From Spinellus fusiger (Eukaryota; Mucoromycota; Mucoromycetes; Mucorales; Phycomycetaceae), in contig JALLLS010000038.1 in assembly GCA_025094145.1 (NCBI GenBank), positions 186,001 through 250,000 of the forward strand: a DNA stretch of 64,000 bases, given 5' to 3'. Positions 1-10,920 of the stretch are shown piece by piece (within the stretch, counting starts at the first letter, position 1; each line of letters begins with the position of its first letter). Under the pieces are notes generated by a model. That model did not search any database. It was not told where the DNA came from and saw only the letters and a list, made by a program, of their open reading frames with translations. The position numbers and the translations under genes were made by a program.

Positions 1-926
1 ATATATAGGAAAATGCGTGTATGTATGTATGTAGGTTGTATCTATCAATAATAAATAGGCCTGTCTTTTACACTTGTATGAAAAAGGCAGTCAAAGAAAC
101 AGAAGAGAGAAATAGAAACACACGGTGAAAAAAAGGAGGAACAACAGGCAAAGAGAAACAAGACAGCAGAGAGAAAGAGCCTTGAAAAAGACAAGGGGAC
201 TTTCTTAACTATTTCAACGGCTTGGAACTTCCCCCAACTCCACGTACGATTGCATTTTATCGGGGTGGTAGCGGAGTGATTTCATGCAAAAACTTCACTC
301 AGTGTATATTTGTAGTATAAAATTCACACAACAAACCCCAAAAACATCCCAAATGTTTCGATAAAAAGAGCCAACAGTGTTGGAATGGTGCCATCTGTGC
401 TGACCCCAAAAAACCAGGACCGTAGTTCATGCTGCGACTTTCTTTTTTTTTTTAGTAGTAGAGATGGTCCTGTACGAGCCATAGGAACTGTCTTGTTGGG
501 TGCATTTGTATGGCATTAGATGAGCAAAATCCAGGGACAGGTTCCAGGGACAGGTTCCAGAGAGAGAGATTCTAGGGACAAAAAAGAGTGTATTAAGGTC
601 AATGCACTCGAGAATAGCCTGCAATGGGTGGCAACACAACACAAAAAAAGACCAATTGTTTTTTGCCAAGAGAGTATCTCTCTCAAGAGATGCTTATTCA
701 TCCAACAATAGAGGTTTAGCAGTGCCTTGATGTGGTATGCATGTCCCTGGGTGGGTGTAGGTTCTACGTACCAACAAGATGGCCTTTTTTTTATGGCTAC
801 ACAGTAGAATCCACAGCACCCAACAGACCCACATCAATGGGAATAAGAATAGAAGTGGGTTTTGAAAATAGATTCAGTGACAGTAGATAATGCGTTACGA
901 TAAACAGTATAGAATACTTTTATGAT
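1..926. other. Gene-free stretch at window start
   Basis: I see no supported gene here. Small ORFs on both strands overlap each other and have no recognisable domain. Positions 532-560 hold a 13-base unit (gggacaggttcca) present twice. The rest is A-rich and T-rich unique sequence. Confidence 0.6.
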
Positions 927-1003
927 AGTGCAATAGCAGTATAGTAACAGTATAGTAACAGTATAGTAACAGTGCAATAGCAGTATAGTAACAGTGCAAT
1001 AAC
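927..1003. repeat. 11-bp minisatellite, seven units
   Basis: Seven consecutive 11-base units alternate between two variants, agtatagtaac and agtgcaatagc (the last is agtgcaataac). Phase is kept for 77 bases. The reverse-strand ORFs rich in Tyr, Cys and Leu across this block are by-products of the repeat. Confidence 0.85.
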
Positions 1004-1444
1004 ACTAGCCATCTTTCTCTCTCTCTCTTTCTCTCCTTCTCTCTTGCTCCTACTAATCTCCACCACACTTCTTGGTATGTCCAATGAAATAAGTCCACTC
1101 AAATGGACACTACAAAATATCCTTGCAGGCTCCTTCCACTGATCTGCACACTTAAACTCCTCTCCTGGACAAATAAAAGAATCCAGGTCTATTTAGGCTC
1201 CCAGAAATAATAAGCCCACCCACAGTTGAGCTAAACCTTACTGCATTTGTAACGGCATTCCAATACCAAGGTAGCACATCTCTCATTACCATTCAACCCA
1301 TTGCAGGAGAAATAGAATATCATTAAAGACCTTTATTTAAAAAAGTATATCTGCAAAACACCAATTCATACTCACTCCCAAATATCTCCATGGAAACTGT
1401 CTCTCTTTTTCTCTGTATAGAACTGGTTTTCTTTTTTCTTTTTC

Positions 1445-1479
<35 letters not shown>

Positions 1480-1738
1480 TATATCTTTCTCTCTTTAGAG
1501 CATAAATCCTCTTCTCCACACCATAGAAATTAGAAACCACCTGCCCAACACTATCACCCCCAACGATTTGAGGCACACACACCTCTCCACGAAAGAGGAC
1601 TGCTTATAATATACGCCACAAGGAATGACGCAACAATAACAGTGTCGGTGATTTAAATGCGTCATAGGGTGTAGAAGGGGCTGTTGATAGCTGCCTCTTT
1701 CTACTCTTTATTTTCTTTTATTTTCTTATTTACATCCA
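1004..1738. other. Upstream region of the Yra1 gene, with a (TTA)n microsatellite
   Basis: This region lies upstream of the mRNA-export gene. It holds a perfect TTA microsatellite at about 1448-1481 and a pyrimidine-rich stretch just before the start codon (about 1690-1735). No other gene is evident. Confidence 0.6.
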
Positions 1739-2996
1739 ATGGCGTCTCAACTGGACAGAGCTCTTGACGAAGCTATCAGAGAACGCAGAGATACAAGAAA
1801 ATCAGACGGAAGAAGACAACAAGATAGAGTCTCAACAGGTGGTGTCCGCAAAAGACCAGCATTTGGTTCACGTATTGTCCAGTCATTTGTTCGCACTGTT
1901 CAACTGAGAGACAGTCCCTCTGTGAGTCTGTATAGTCTACTGCTGTCTTCTACTCGGAATAGCATCTGACTTTGAGTTCCGGCACCAGAACCACGGCAGA
2001 AGCGTCAACCAACAGTGGACACATGATCTGTTTGAAGACAGCTATACTGATGGTTATAGCAATGAGAACAGATCGATCACCTCTCGACTCGGTGGACGCT
2101 CTAGTGTGAGATCAAATGAGAGCACTGAGCTGTCTATTGAGAACTTACACTACAATGTGACTGAGGAAGACTTACAGGTAAAACACAGGAGAGACTCCAC
2201 ACCACACCTCACTGTCTTATTGTTGAACTCACTGTGGTGCTGTGGATAGGAATTATTCAAGATTGTGGGTCAGGTAGAACGCACTCGAATTCAGTTTGAT
2301 CGGTCGGGTCGGTCCACAGGTACTGCCACTGTTCGCTTCACCAACAGTGCAGATACCCAGAAGGCTTTGCAGAAGTACAATAATGTTGAATTGGATGGTA
2401 AGAGAGCATGATGGACTCGGTAGCTAACAAAGCGGATAGGCCAAGCAATGAAAATCACGATTGCCCCTCCCCCTGCACCGCGTCAGCCTCGTACAGGCAA
2501 CGCCAATGGACGTCAGGGCTTCCGTGGTCATGCCGGGTATGTTGTGTTGGCATGATGAACATCAGCTTTTTCTCTCTCTCTTTCCTTCTCTCCCTCTATT
2601 CCACCTGCCTACCTATACTCCTACATTCCTACATTCCTATAGGAGAAGGGGACTGAAATAAGGGTTCTTGCTGTGTCTATATTGATATACTTATACATAC
2701 CCATGTATATGTATCTATGAATGGATGACAATACACTTTTCTTTTCTTTTGTTCTTGTATAGCGACCGAGGAGACCGTCCTCGTGGCAATGCTCGTCCTC
2801 GTGGCCGTGTTCAACGAGAAGGTAACAGAGAGAACAACAGAGAAGGTCAGAGAAAGACCAGAAGTGCTGTTGAACTTGACGAGGAAATGGAAGCCTACAT
2901 GAAAACAACAGAAGTGAGTCTATCTATGTATGTGTACTCTGCTAATGGCAACTACTTTAGACAATCAACGAGGATGTTGATATGACCTTGGGCTAA
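1739..2996 (+). CDS. YRA1: Yra1/ALY-REF family mRNA export adaptor (RRM protein)
   Basis: This is a nuclear RNA-binding adaptor that couples splicing and transcription (TREX) to mRNA export through the Mex67/NXF1 receptor. Six exons join in frame to 271 residues: 1739-1921, 1977-2177, 2250-2397, 2440-2536, 2763-2913 and 2961-2996. All introns are GT-AG. The N-terminus carries a basic segment like the UAP56-binding end of the family. The central RRM begins at ENLHYNVTEEDLQ, has an RNP1-like GTATVRFT, and ends at VELDGQAMKI. An Arg/Gly-rich linker follows. The C-terminus, AVELDEEMEAYM...INEDVDMTLG, matches the conserved C-terminal (FoP-type) motif. Four introns are 42-72 nt, but the fourth is 226 nt. 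In yeast, YRA1 is autoregulated through an unusually long intron, so the long intron here is worth noting. The exon structure is read from sequence; the function is from the family. Confidence 0.93.
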
Positions 2997-4904
2997 ATAT
3001 AAAAAAAAACAAGAAAGTGAGTCTTTTTGCAATGAAGGCCGTGCAGTTCAGGGCTGAAAGGACTTTTTTGCTTTTCATAAACATTGGTGTGAAAACTACA
3101 CCCTCTTTCATTGCAAAGCAGTGTCTTTCAAAATATCTACTTTTCTTCTTGTTCTTTTCTTTGTTACGGGGTAAAGGCAGTGGTAGGATGGACACATATT
3201 GCACTGTTTTTTATTGTCTTTTTATGCGTTGAACAACACAGTGACAAGGAACAAATACAAATACAAATAACCACAGAAGAATAAGAAAAAGGGCTATTTG
3301 TGGCAGGTGCTTCAATGGAATTTCCATCTCAGTACTCGGTAGCCTTAGTCTACTTATTTTTGGCACAGAGAGTGGATTTATGCTTTAGAGCAAATACTTC
3401 TCATGTCTTATAGAGAAAATAAATGGACACAGTAAAAGATGAAAAGAAAGAAAAAGAGGGATGTATTAGCTTGTGTTGATCTTCTTTTTATATAGCAAAT
3501 GTCTATGTAGCAACAGCACCAGCAACAGCACACCCTCCTCCACCACCTCAACACTTCAACACTTCAACCACTGTATTGGACTGCTCTTTAAAGGCATAGG
3601 AAAGGGCTATTTCTTTCTTTCTTTGTTTGTTTCTTTCTTTGGACCGAAACTATCTCTTTTTTAATTGTTTATTCATTGGTGAAAGACTGAATGATGGCCA
3701 CCAAATAACCAACAAGATGTCACTTTAGAAACTACTGACTCTAGACTTGAGAATGATCTTAGGCACACCAAGGGCTCAGTTCGGTGCAAATAAGGTCGCT
3801 TCGTTCTTTTATTGACCTCTTATCTATCAAACAACCCTAGCTGTGATGATTCTAGCCGTGACTCTTCATACATTCTGTTCCCATCGTCTAATTTTGTACC
3901 CAACATTTATGCAAAAGAACACCTCGACTCTTTTAGACATATAAGTACAAGCACGGTAACTGTTGACTATTCCTGGGTTGTAACACTTATTGTACCAACC
4001 AATGATTGGGAGTGTTCTATTCATTTTTGTTTTCTTCATTAAATTATTATTTGGAGTGGGGAATGGGGTAAACTCAACAACAATTTTAGTGACGCCACAA
4101 TAGAAATGACTTTGTAAGGACCCATCCTACCAGCAGATACAAGAGAACAGATGGGATGAAGTGTTTGCCATACAAAAAATACCCCAGTTTGATTTCGACT
4201 GTAGTCCAATTGTTCTTCCATCCATTGAAAGGAAGATTGTGCACAAGGAAGACAGAAAGAGACAGAATAGATATTGGATAGAATCTCTTAGTGTGTTAGG
4301 TTTTCTTTTTTCCTTTTCTTTTTGTAACAACTATTGGTTCACTCGAGGAGCATACAATAAAACTAAATATATATAAACATAAGCATAACTATACAAAGAA
4401 CTTGATATCAGTGGACTGCATCATAAAGTGACTTTTATTATTTGTAACTGTCTTTAGTGGCTGTAGATAGGAAGAATAGACCCAAGTCAACCATTAGAAG
4501 AAAATAGATATTTGTATTGACATACCTAGCGTAAATCTATCCATAGCATATTCATCCTTTGCTGTATTCAACACCGCTTACTCAACTATGAATAAAAAAC
4601 CTACAGACACCATCAACACATAGAAATAGGTAGTATACTATGAACACACTCAAAATACTTGCAATAAAGAATCTGTTTGATCAGTTGAAGCCATTGTTGG
4701 TTGGCTGGGATAACATTTCTCAGCCTGGGTGAGTACGCTTAGCCTTTTTATTTATCCCAATTTGAATGTAGACATTAGCTCGGGCCTAATCCTACAAGCT
4801 TTGAACAGATTAATCTTTGGTCTATTTATAAGTGTTTTTGAGTACGTTGATTGTCTCCCTTGATTTCCTCCATAGCTGAGTCAGACCCAAATGTCTGGTG
4901 GGTT
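2997..4904. other. Gene-free stretch after Yra1
   Basis: I see no supported gene. Shortly after the Yra1 stop, ttgcaatgaa (about 3027-3036) recurs as its inverse, ttcattgcaa, at about 3108-3117. It could form a long-range hairpin in the 3' UTR. The remaining ORFs are short, overlapping and low in complexity. Confidence 0.5.
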
Positions 4905-5613
4905 GTTTAGAATATGTACAGTTTAAATTATTATTATTTTATTTTTGGGTGTTGGTTGCTATTCGTGCATTGGGCATGTTAGCCACCTTATGAGAACTTT
5001 TGAAAGAATAATAATAAACATAGAAACACTTCAAATACAAAAGTGGAAAAAATAAATGCAGAAGAATGAGAGACAGAAGGACAAGAGAAACACAAAACCT
5101 CAAATAAGGGAAAAAATGATGGAAAATAAGAAATAATGGTAAATGAGAATTATGAATAGACATCGAAAAGGCCATAAAGTCAGCAAGGACACCAGGACAC
5201 TAAAAAGATAACCGTCATCCTGTGGTGGTTCGAAATCCAACGAGGGATACTTGGAGCAATTCAAACAATCCTGAGAATATATGTAGCAACTGCACTAGCA
5301 GCTTCTGGCTTTGCTAAGCGGGTTAAGAATGGGTGGTAGAAGAGAGATCAGAGAAAAAGTGAGGATACAGCGTCTGTTGCTGAAGGAGTCTTTGCACTCT
5401 ATGGCGGCGATGGTGTTCCTGCTCAACACACCCATCAGCAGCCTCAATGAGCAAGCTACCAGCTGATGGCTCTACCTTAAAGTCTCGAGTAGACGTGGCT
5501 CGATCAATGGCTTGCAGCAGTATTAACAAACTGGGCCAAAGATCTCGCCATTTAACAAAAGACTTAACCGTGCGCGGCAGAAGATTTAGACAATAGTTTA
5601 GAATATGTACAGT
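4905..5613 (-). mobile_element. 5'-truncated retroinsertion with 18-bp target-site duplication
   Basis: The 18-base sequence gtttagaatatgtacagt occurs at 4905-4922 and again at 5596-5613. It brackets about 673 bases. Read on the minus strand, the insert has the end of an open reading frame (5595 to 5323) and about 350 bases of 3' untranslated sequence. It ends in an A-rich (TAA)n-like tail abutting the 4905-4922 copy. An ORF end, A-rich tail and long direct repeat are the hallmarks of target-primed reverse transcription with 5' truncation. The source could be a LINE or a retrocopied mRNA. Confidence 0.65.
5323..5595 (-). pseudogene. C-terminal protein fragment inside the retroinsertion, unrecognised
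   Basis: This frame is open on the minus strand for about 90 codons and ends in TAA. Its base composition is higher in G+C than the flanks. The peptide is rich in Leu, Arg and His (for example KWRDLWPSLLILLQAIDRAT) and I do not recognise the family. Any reading frame upstream of 5595 is target-site DNA and not part of the insert. It is most likely the tail of a LINE ORF or a retrocopied host gene; the sequence alone does not decide. Confidence 0.5.
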
Positions 5614-5695
5614 AAGTTGTAACAAAGCTTTCAAGTTTTAAATTCTCCGACTTTTTTTTGTAGCATGCCCTTTTGCTTTCTTGTTATAGAGAATA

Positions 5696-6440
5696 CAGTC
5701 AAAACACAGTAGAGACCTCAAACTTAAACAAAACATAGATAATATCAAAAGAACAATAAATATGTTTTTATTAGACAAAGAGTCTTATTATCTGGTATTG
5801 CCATCCTTTGATTTAATAACAGCATTGCATCTCCGAGAAATACTCTCAATGAGGCTGTAGATCTTTTCTAATGATAATTTTTTTGCCGTTCAAGCAACAA
5901 GGCAGCTTTCATATCTTGGAAAGTATTTTTTTAGTCATACTCTTTTGAATCTCACCGCCGCCTCACTTCACTGTTGGTACGATGTATCTTCCTTAATGGC
6001 CCTCTCCGACTTTACGCAATGCTCTCGTCTATTTATCACATCCTATCAAGCTAGAACGTGACTCATCTGATCTTACAACACTTTTCCACTAGTCGGCTGT
6101 CCATTTTACGTGATCTTTGGCCCAACAATTTTTTCTTCGTGTGTTCTTTTGATAACCAAGGCTTATAAGCGACACTAATAATTAAAGTCTGTGTTCTTAA
6201 TTCAAGTGATAAATGTCTGTCTAGAGATACTAATATCCATAGTCTCTAACTTGGATTGGAGTTATGTGTAATATACAAATGAATCATTTTTAACTAGTCG
6301 TTCAAGGTGTCTAGCGGCTCTTTTATTTATGTTTTAGGTGCTTCAGATTGTTTTCTTAGTATTGAACTATGTGTTTCCACAATTTGTTTAATGATAGAAT
6401 AAAAGGTCTTTTAAAAGAAGCACTAAACTTTTCAAGGTAA
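5696..6440 (-). mobile_element. Decayed Tc1/mariner-type transposon (copy A)
   Basis: The minus strand encodes broken pieces of a Tc1-type transposase. In order they are HTH-like sequence near 6250-6300, KPWLSKEH...KKLLGQ near 6150, a DW..V.WSDES-like segment around 6060-6090, an IVPTV.GG-like piece near 5960, and a C-terminal RRCNAVIKSKDGNT-like end near 5805. Frameshifts, stops and a deletion of the catalytic middle make it dead. The 3' end at 5696 follows a TA and begins CAGTCAAAACACAG. I could not find the matching right terminal repeat, so the 6440 limit is approximate. Confidence 0.75.
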
Positions 6441-6570
6441 AAAATTCCTTGGATTTTTTCTTTCTTCGTGATGCCTATAAGACCCATGTCCTGCACTCTT
6501 TTTTTTTTTTTGATATCGAGGCATTGTTGAACTGGATTACAAAAAAAAACGTTTTTATCTTACAAATGAC

Positions 6571-8485
6571 AAGATCTATCTCAACCTCAAAGTACTTGCT
6601 TATGCCAACAACATCCTTGCCTGCCCCAGCACACCCTCCAACCTCACTTGCCTTCGCCACCACCTTGACACCTACAGCCTCGCCTCCAACGCCTGCGCTA
6701 ACCTCAACAAAACCCATGCCTTTTCCCTCTCCGGTGCTCCTCTGCTTGAATGGCGTGAGCCACTTACAAGAGCTGGTATTCCCTCTTGGATTGACTGCTC
6801 TTCTCTTTCTCCACTCATTTACCTCGGTTATCCCCTCATCCACACTCCTTTACAACGCAACACCTATGCCACCCAACTCCTTGCCACCATCCAGCAAGCA
6901 CTCCACATTCATTCACAGCAATTCCTGTCAGTTCGAGGAAGAGCCACTGTGGTTAACACTTTGGTTCTCTCTAAGCTTTGGCATGTTCTCCGTCTTGTCT
7001 GGTTTCCTGTCTCTTTCTATGCCAAATTGAAATCCATGATAAGTAAGTTCCTGATGAGAAGGATGTTTCCTCCCATCAGCTACACCAACCTATGTCTCCC
7101 TCGTCACTGTGGTGGTCTTGGTGTGCTGGATCCGTCCACTCAACAGGCCTCCCTCCAGTTTTGTTGGCTCCTTCCTCTCTTTTGTCCTGTCACCCACTAT
7201 GCTCCCCTTCCCATTCTCTGGCTTCGTGCCTATTTTTCTTATTATATGTCTCTTTCTTCTTCCTCTTATGTTCCTGATTATGTATTTCTTTTCTTTTTTC
7301 CTGCTTTTTGTTCTGCTCTACGTCTGCCCCATTCACATTCCTTTAATCTTCTTTTCTCGGCTTTCAACCATCTTCCCCTTCCACAATTGTGCAGTGACTT
7401 GTCTCCTGCTACATGTCTTCGCCTTCCTTTGTCATCCATATGGATATCCTCTACCACCGACCCCACTCCAGCTAGGCCAGGCCTCAAACGCCCTACAGTT
7501 GCCGATACATATTACTATGACCTCCCCACACAATCCCTACAACGTTGTCCTTGGACAGATCGGCCTATGCGTCCCTACCTCCTCTCTCATTTCTTCCGCA
7601 ATGTGGATAACCACCATATCATCCACTCATGCACACCTCATATGAACCCACAGTCATTATATTCCGATACTGTGGATATTCCTTCTTCCCCCCTCACGAC
7701 ATCCTTTTTCAACTTGCCACTTATGCACTCATTCTCTTCACAAGTTTTCCGCTCATTATGCCATCCATCACCTATGCCAAATTCTTCTCCTGCTGCCTCG
7801 CTTCCACCCAGCAAGTGGAAAGCCTTTTGGAGGGCACCTATGTCACATGTGGCAAGGAATGTTTGGTTTCGCCTGTTGCATGGCAAACTGTCCTCCTCGT
7901 CACTCCTACACCACATTATGCCCACCATCGTCCTGTCTCCCTCTTGCCGCCTATGCTCTCACCCTCGCCACAGTCCCGAACATTTCTTGGTGACTTGTCC
8001 AAGGGTTTGGCCTGTCTGGATGTCCGTTTTGCCATATTGGCTCAACATATACACTCCTTTGCAAGCAGATACTATCCGACATTTACATTCCTTTTCTCTT
8101 CCTCCCAATGGACCTCTGACTAGTAGTCAAGTCTATGGAGCGGTACTACAGGCAATTTGGCATGGCTACTGGGCCAGCCACTTCCACAACTCTCCTTTCC
8201 TCACCTCCACCGTCTCTGAACGCGCCCGATCCCTTCTTACCACCCTTACCCGCGAAAACGAAGACATGTCATAGTCTAGTGTTTATTTTTTAACTTTATG
8301 CCCTTTTCTCCTATATACTCCTTTTGTTTAGCTAGTTTTTTTCTTTCTTTTCTGTTATTTTAATTTTCTGCAAGTGACTTGTGTCCACTATGCTTTCCCA
8401 GTCAGACCTCTCAGTGCGACGTGTGACTGCGTAAAGACGCTCAATAAAAAGTGTCTTATACAAAAAAAAAAAGATCTATCTCAAC
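6571..8485 (+). mobile_element. 5'-truncated LINE with poly(A) and 15-bp target-site duplication
   Basis: The direct repeat aagatctatctcaac flanks the insert perfectly at 6571-6585 and 8471-8485. The insert (6586-8470) starts inside a reverse-transcriptase domain. It runs through one open frame to 8274, then about 190 bases of 3' UTR containing AATAAA at about 8440, and ends in an A run. This is the classic structure of a non-LTR retrotransposon copy made by target-primed reverse transcription. The perfect duplication and the open frame point to a fairly recent insertion. It sits between two decayed Tc1-like elements. Confidence 0.92.
6586..8274 (+). pseudogene. LINE reverse transcriptase C-terminal part with zinc knuckle
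   Basis: The frame is open for 562 codons but lacks its own start, because the copy is 5'-truncated. It begins LKVLAYANNIL, the RT catalytic motif C region (normally YADD). It continues through the palm/thumb region with LIYLGYPL and RGRATVVNTLVLSKLWHVLR, as in LINE polymerases. Near the end is a zf-RVT-type C-x2-C-x8-H-x4-C knuckle (Cys codons at 7945, 7954 and 7996, His at 7981). Both catalytic aspartates are replaced by asparagine (GAC to AAC twice), so this copy would encode an inactive polymerase even if expressed. No endonuclease domain is present. An ATG-initiated product from this fragment is unlikely. Confidence 0.85.
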
Positions 8486-8512
8486 TTTGGGGTCGTTTGA
8501 AAATCAATTCCA

Positions 8513-9532
8513 CAGTCACACAACAGAATATAATACTTTTGAATATAAAGACGAAATAGATAAGATATGTTCAACATCAAATAAAACAGATCATATTTGA
8601 TTTAGAAGATTCAAGCTTAAGCATATCAAGGCTTAACATATTTCATTCATTGAAAATATAATGATAATGATACAATTAATATTTTGTATGGCCTCCCTTG
8701 CCATCAATGACTGTATGGCATCTATCTGTCATACTCTGAATTTATTATTATGCAAGTTCAACACCAACTCACTCCCACTTCTCTGCAATTAGAGCCTTCA
8801 AGCTTTATACATTGGTAATAGATACCTTTCCTTATTTAATTCGTCTTTTCAAAGCACACCAGACGTATTCAGTTGATTTCAAGTCAGGACTATGTGTGGG
8901 CCATTCATCAAAGCACCCTAATTTGATATGTCTCTTTTCACCCTCTAGCATAGTCCCTAGGAGAATAGCTAGCACACTTGCCCAACAAAGCTGTTTCTCC
9001 TTGTGTTTTCTCAGTTAAGGCTGGCTTGTGGTCTACAGAAAAAAAAAAGATCCAAACCCCAACTACTTGTAGTAGCTGATAATGGTGTTTCTACATACAC
9101 CCACCTGAATCCTCAACATTTCCAATTTCAATTGATTCTATGGGGCAATTGGACACTTTCTAATGATCTTTTCCAGATGTCTGAGGTCCCTCTCACTGTC
9201 TTTATTATTATTATTTAGATTTTCCATGACTCTTTAAACGCAATGGTGACCCACGTTCTTTGATGTTTCTGATACTATTTTGAACTGTAGGCTTTATTAC
9301 AACTACACTCACAATCACAGCCAACATTAATCCAGTCCTCAACAGGTAATAGATTCCCCATAGCTTTCTATTTTTCTGCTTTATCCTATTCTCCGTGAGT
9401 GTAAGTTTCTGAAAATGTATCTGAGATGTTGTGTTGGTTTAACACTATTTAGAAGGAAAATGAGTTTTAAGGAAAAGAAAGTATTATTTTATTAAAATTC
9501 AGGCAATTATTCAATTCAATTGGGTGTGGCTG
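8513..9532 (-). mobile_element. Decayed Tc1/mariner-type transposon (copy B), both ends recognisable
   Basis: On the minus strand the right end at 9532 is preceded by TA and begins CAGCCACACCCAATTG. A diverged matching end begins at 8513 (CAGTCACACAAC). Inside are an HTH region near 9150-9300 (IKERGSPLR..., then DSERDLRHLEKI) and KPALTEKHKEKQLCWA near 9000. WPTHSPDLKSTEYVW follows near 8890, then the C-terminal end near 8700 (TDRCHTVIDGKGGHTKY). The catalytic centre is partly deleted and frames are broken. Its terminal and 3' noncoding sequence match copy E at about 53.2-53.3 kb, so B and E belong to one family. Confidence 0.82.
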
Positions 9533-9534
9533 TA

Positions 9535-10240
9535 GATGACTGTAGATTGTCTTTGCATTTAAATCATCTGTAAACTGAATTCTCTCCAAAAAGTAAACGG
9601 ATAATTTGTATTAAAAAAATGAAAATGAAAATGCGTGTATTTCATTGTCCGTCGCTCCTATGACAATCTCCGTTGGCTCCACTCCGACTTCAAATGTGGT
9701 ATTGCTCTCAGAGTCACGCTTTATTTTACTCTCAAAGACAATTGATATTTTTAAGGAATATTTTCCACCATTTTATATCACAGTTTTTGCACTTGACTTG
9801 AATTCGAAATAGACTTCATTCATTCCACCTTGTCAGAAAATCAGTAAGAGTAGGCGTTGATTTCAGATGAGATGGAGATTGACAAGGATGCTTTCATTGC
9901 TATGTCAATATGGAAAACAGATTAACTTTATCAATTAATTTAACTAGGAGTATATAAATACTGTCCAAAATATAGAATAAACTTTAGTTTCTCTTAAACA
10001 CACTTTTCTACCAGTCCCACAAAGACATTACAACTTTGAGTCTGCCTTTGAGATAAACAGTGTTTCTAATGTAAATGATAAGAACTATAGCATGAGTTAG
10101 ATGGCCCTGATTTCTTGAAAGCATACTTGATTGAGGAAAAAGATTCACAACACCTACCTTCTTTAAGGTCTGTTGGTAGCCATATGCATTAACTATAGAC
10201 AAGAAGCATAAGGCCATTATCAACAAAACTATATCAATGG
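9535..10240. other. Gene-free spacer
   Basis: I see no supported gene. A minus-strand frame at 10008-10226 is open for about 70 codons but resembles nothing I know. It lies just upstream of the Fanzor relic and could be old transposon sequence. Confidence 0.5.
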
Positions 10241-10920
10241 CATATGAATCTCAAGCATAAACAAATTCTCTCCTACCCAAGCAAGTAAAAAACATACACA
10301 TTGTTTATATTCTTTTCTGAAATCTGGTATATGTATTTGGTTTTTATTAGGAAACTGTAACAAGTTCTTTGGGTACCAATTCTAATAGAAGAGTGACCAT
10401 CAAAATATCTTTACTTGATACTGTTTGGAAGTCTGAATATTTACCTGTTTTGCAATATCTTGTTCGCACTATCAATACCATTGTCTATTCTATGTATTTA
10501 TTCTCCAGATATATCTTAGTCTATCCATTCTAAAGTAAAGATGGCTGCCAACATATATATTATACTCCAATTAAACGACTAAATGCTTAACATCTCTCTC
10601 TATGAAAACAGCAAAGATACACATACTCTATCTCCATAATACTACATCTCAACTTGAAAATAACCTCCGAAGGAAAACAGCACTCCTCCAGAGCACTCGT
10701 GTAGGTATAGCAAAAGACAACATGACAACCCCAAAAGATACAACCAGAACTAAGAAAAAGTCAAAGACTTGTGGTTTATTTGCATTTCTTTTCTCAGTTA
10801 TCTCTAGAGTCTTAGTTAAATGACTAATGAAAATCTATGATAAAAGCAGACTATCTATAAAAAAAAACTACAATGTCTAGTTTTACAATGGACACTATTT
10901 ATCACCACCACCACTATCTA
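10240..10920 (+). pseudogene. Fanzor (eukaryotic TnpB-like) relic, copy Z2: N-terminal exon plus C-terminal tail
   Basis: An intron acceptor (tttttattag) at 10350 opens a 60-codon exon, 10351-10533. It reads ETVTSSLGTN...RRVTIKISLLDTVW... then LVRTINTIVYSMYLF. This resembles the N-terminal segment of Mucorales Fanzor-like proteins. After a large internal deletion, a C-terminal tail follows at about 10680-10800 (TTPKDTTRTKKKSK). It aligns with the tail of copy Z1. The RuvC catalytic core is absent. Homology to Z1 and Z3 extends upstream of the exon and downstream to about 10910, including ctacaatgtctag at 10869-10881. The alignment to the sister copies is seen directly; the Fanzor name rests mainly on Z1. 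Confidence 0.68.

Noticed and set aside
895..1102. Tyr/Cys/Leu-rich minus-strand ORFs
   Set aside because: They are produced by the 11-bp minisatellite and a CT-rich tract.
5226..5240. tRNA T-loop-like ggttcgaaatcc
   Set aside because: No D-arm, anticodon stem or acceptor stem pairs around it, and it lies inside the retroinsertion 3' UTR.
6449..7030. Plus-strand ORF of 193 codons before the LINE frame
   Set aside because: It crosses the target-site duplication and is out of frame with the reverse-transcriptase sequence, which runs from 6586 in another frame.
10008..10226. Minus-strand ORF near the Z2 relic as a host gene
   Set aside because: It has no domain and no support from composition or splice structure.
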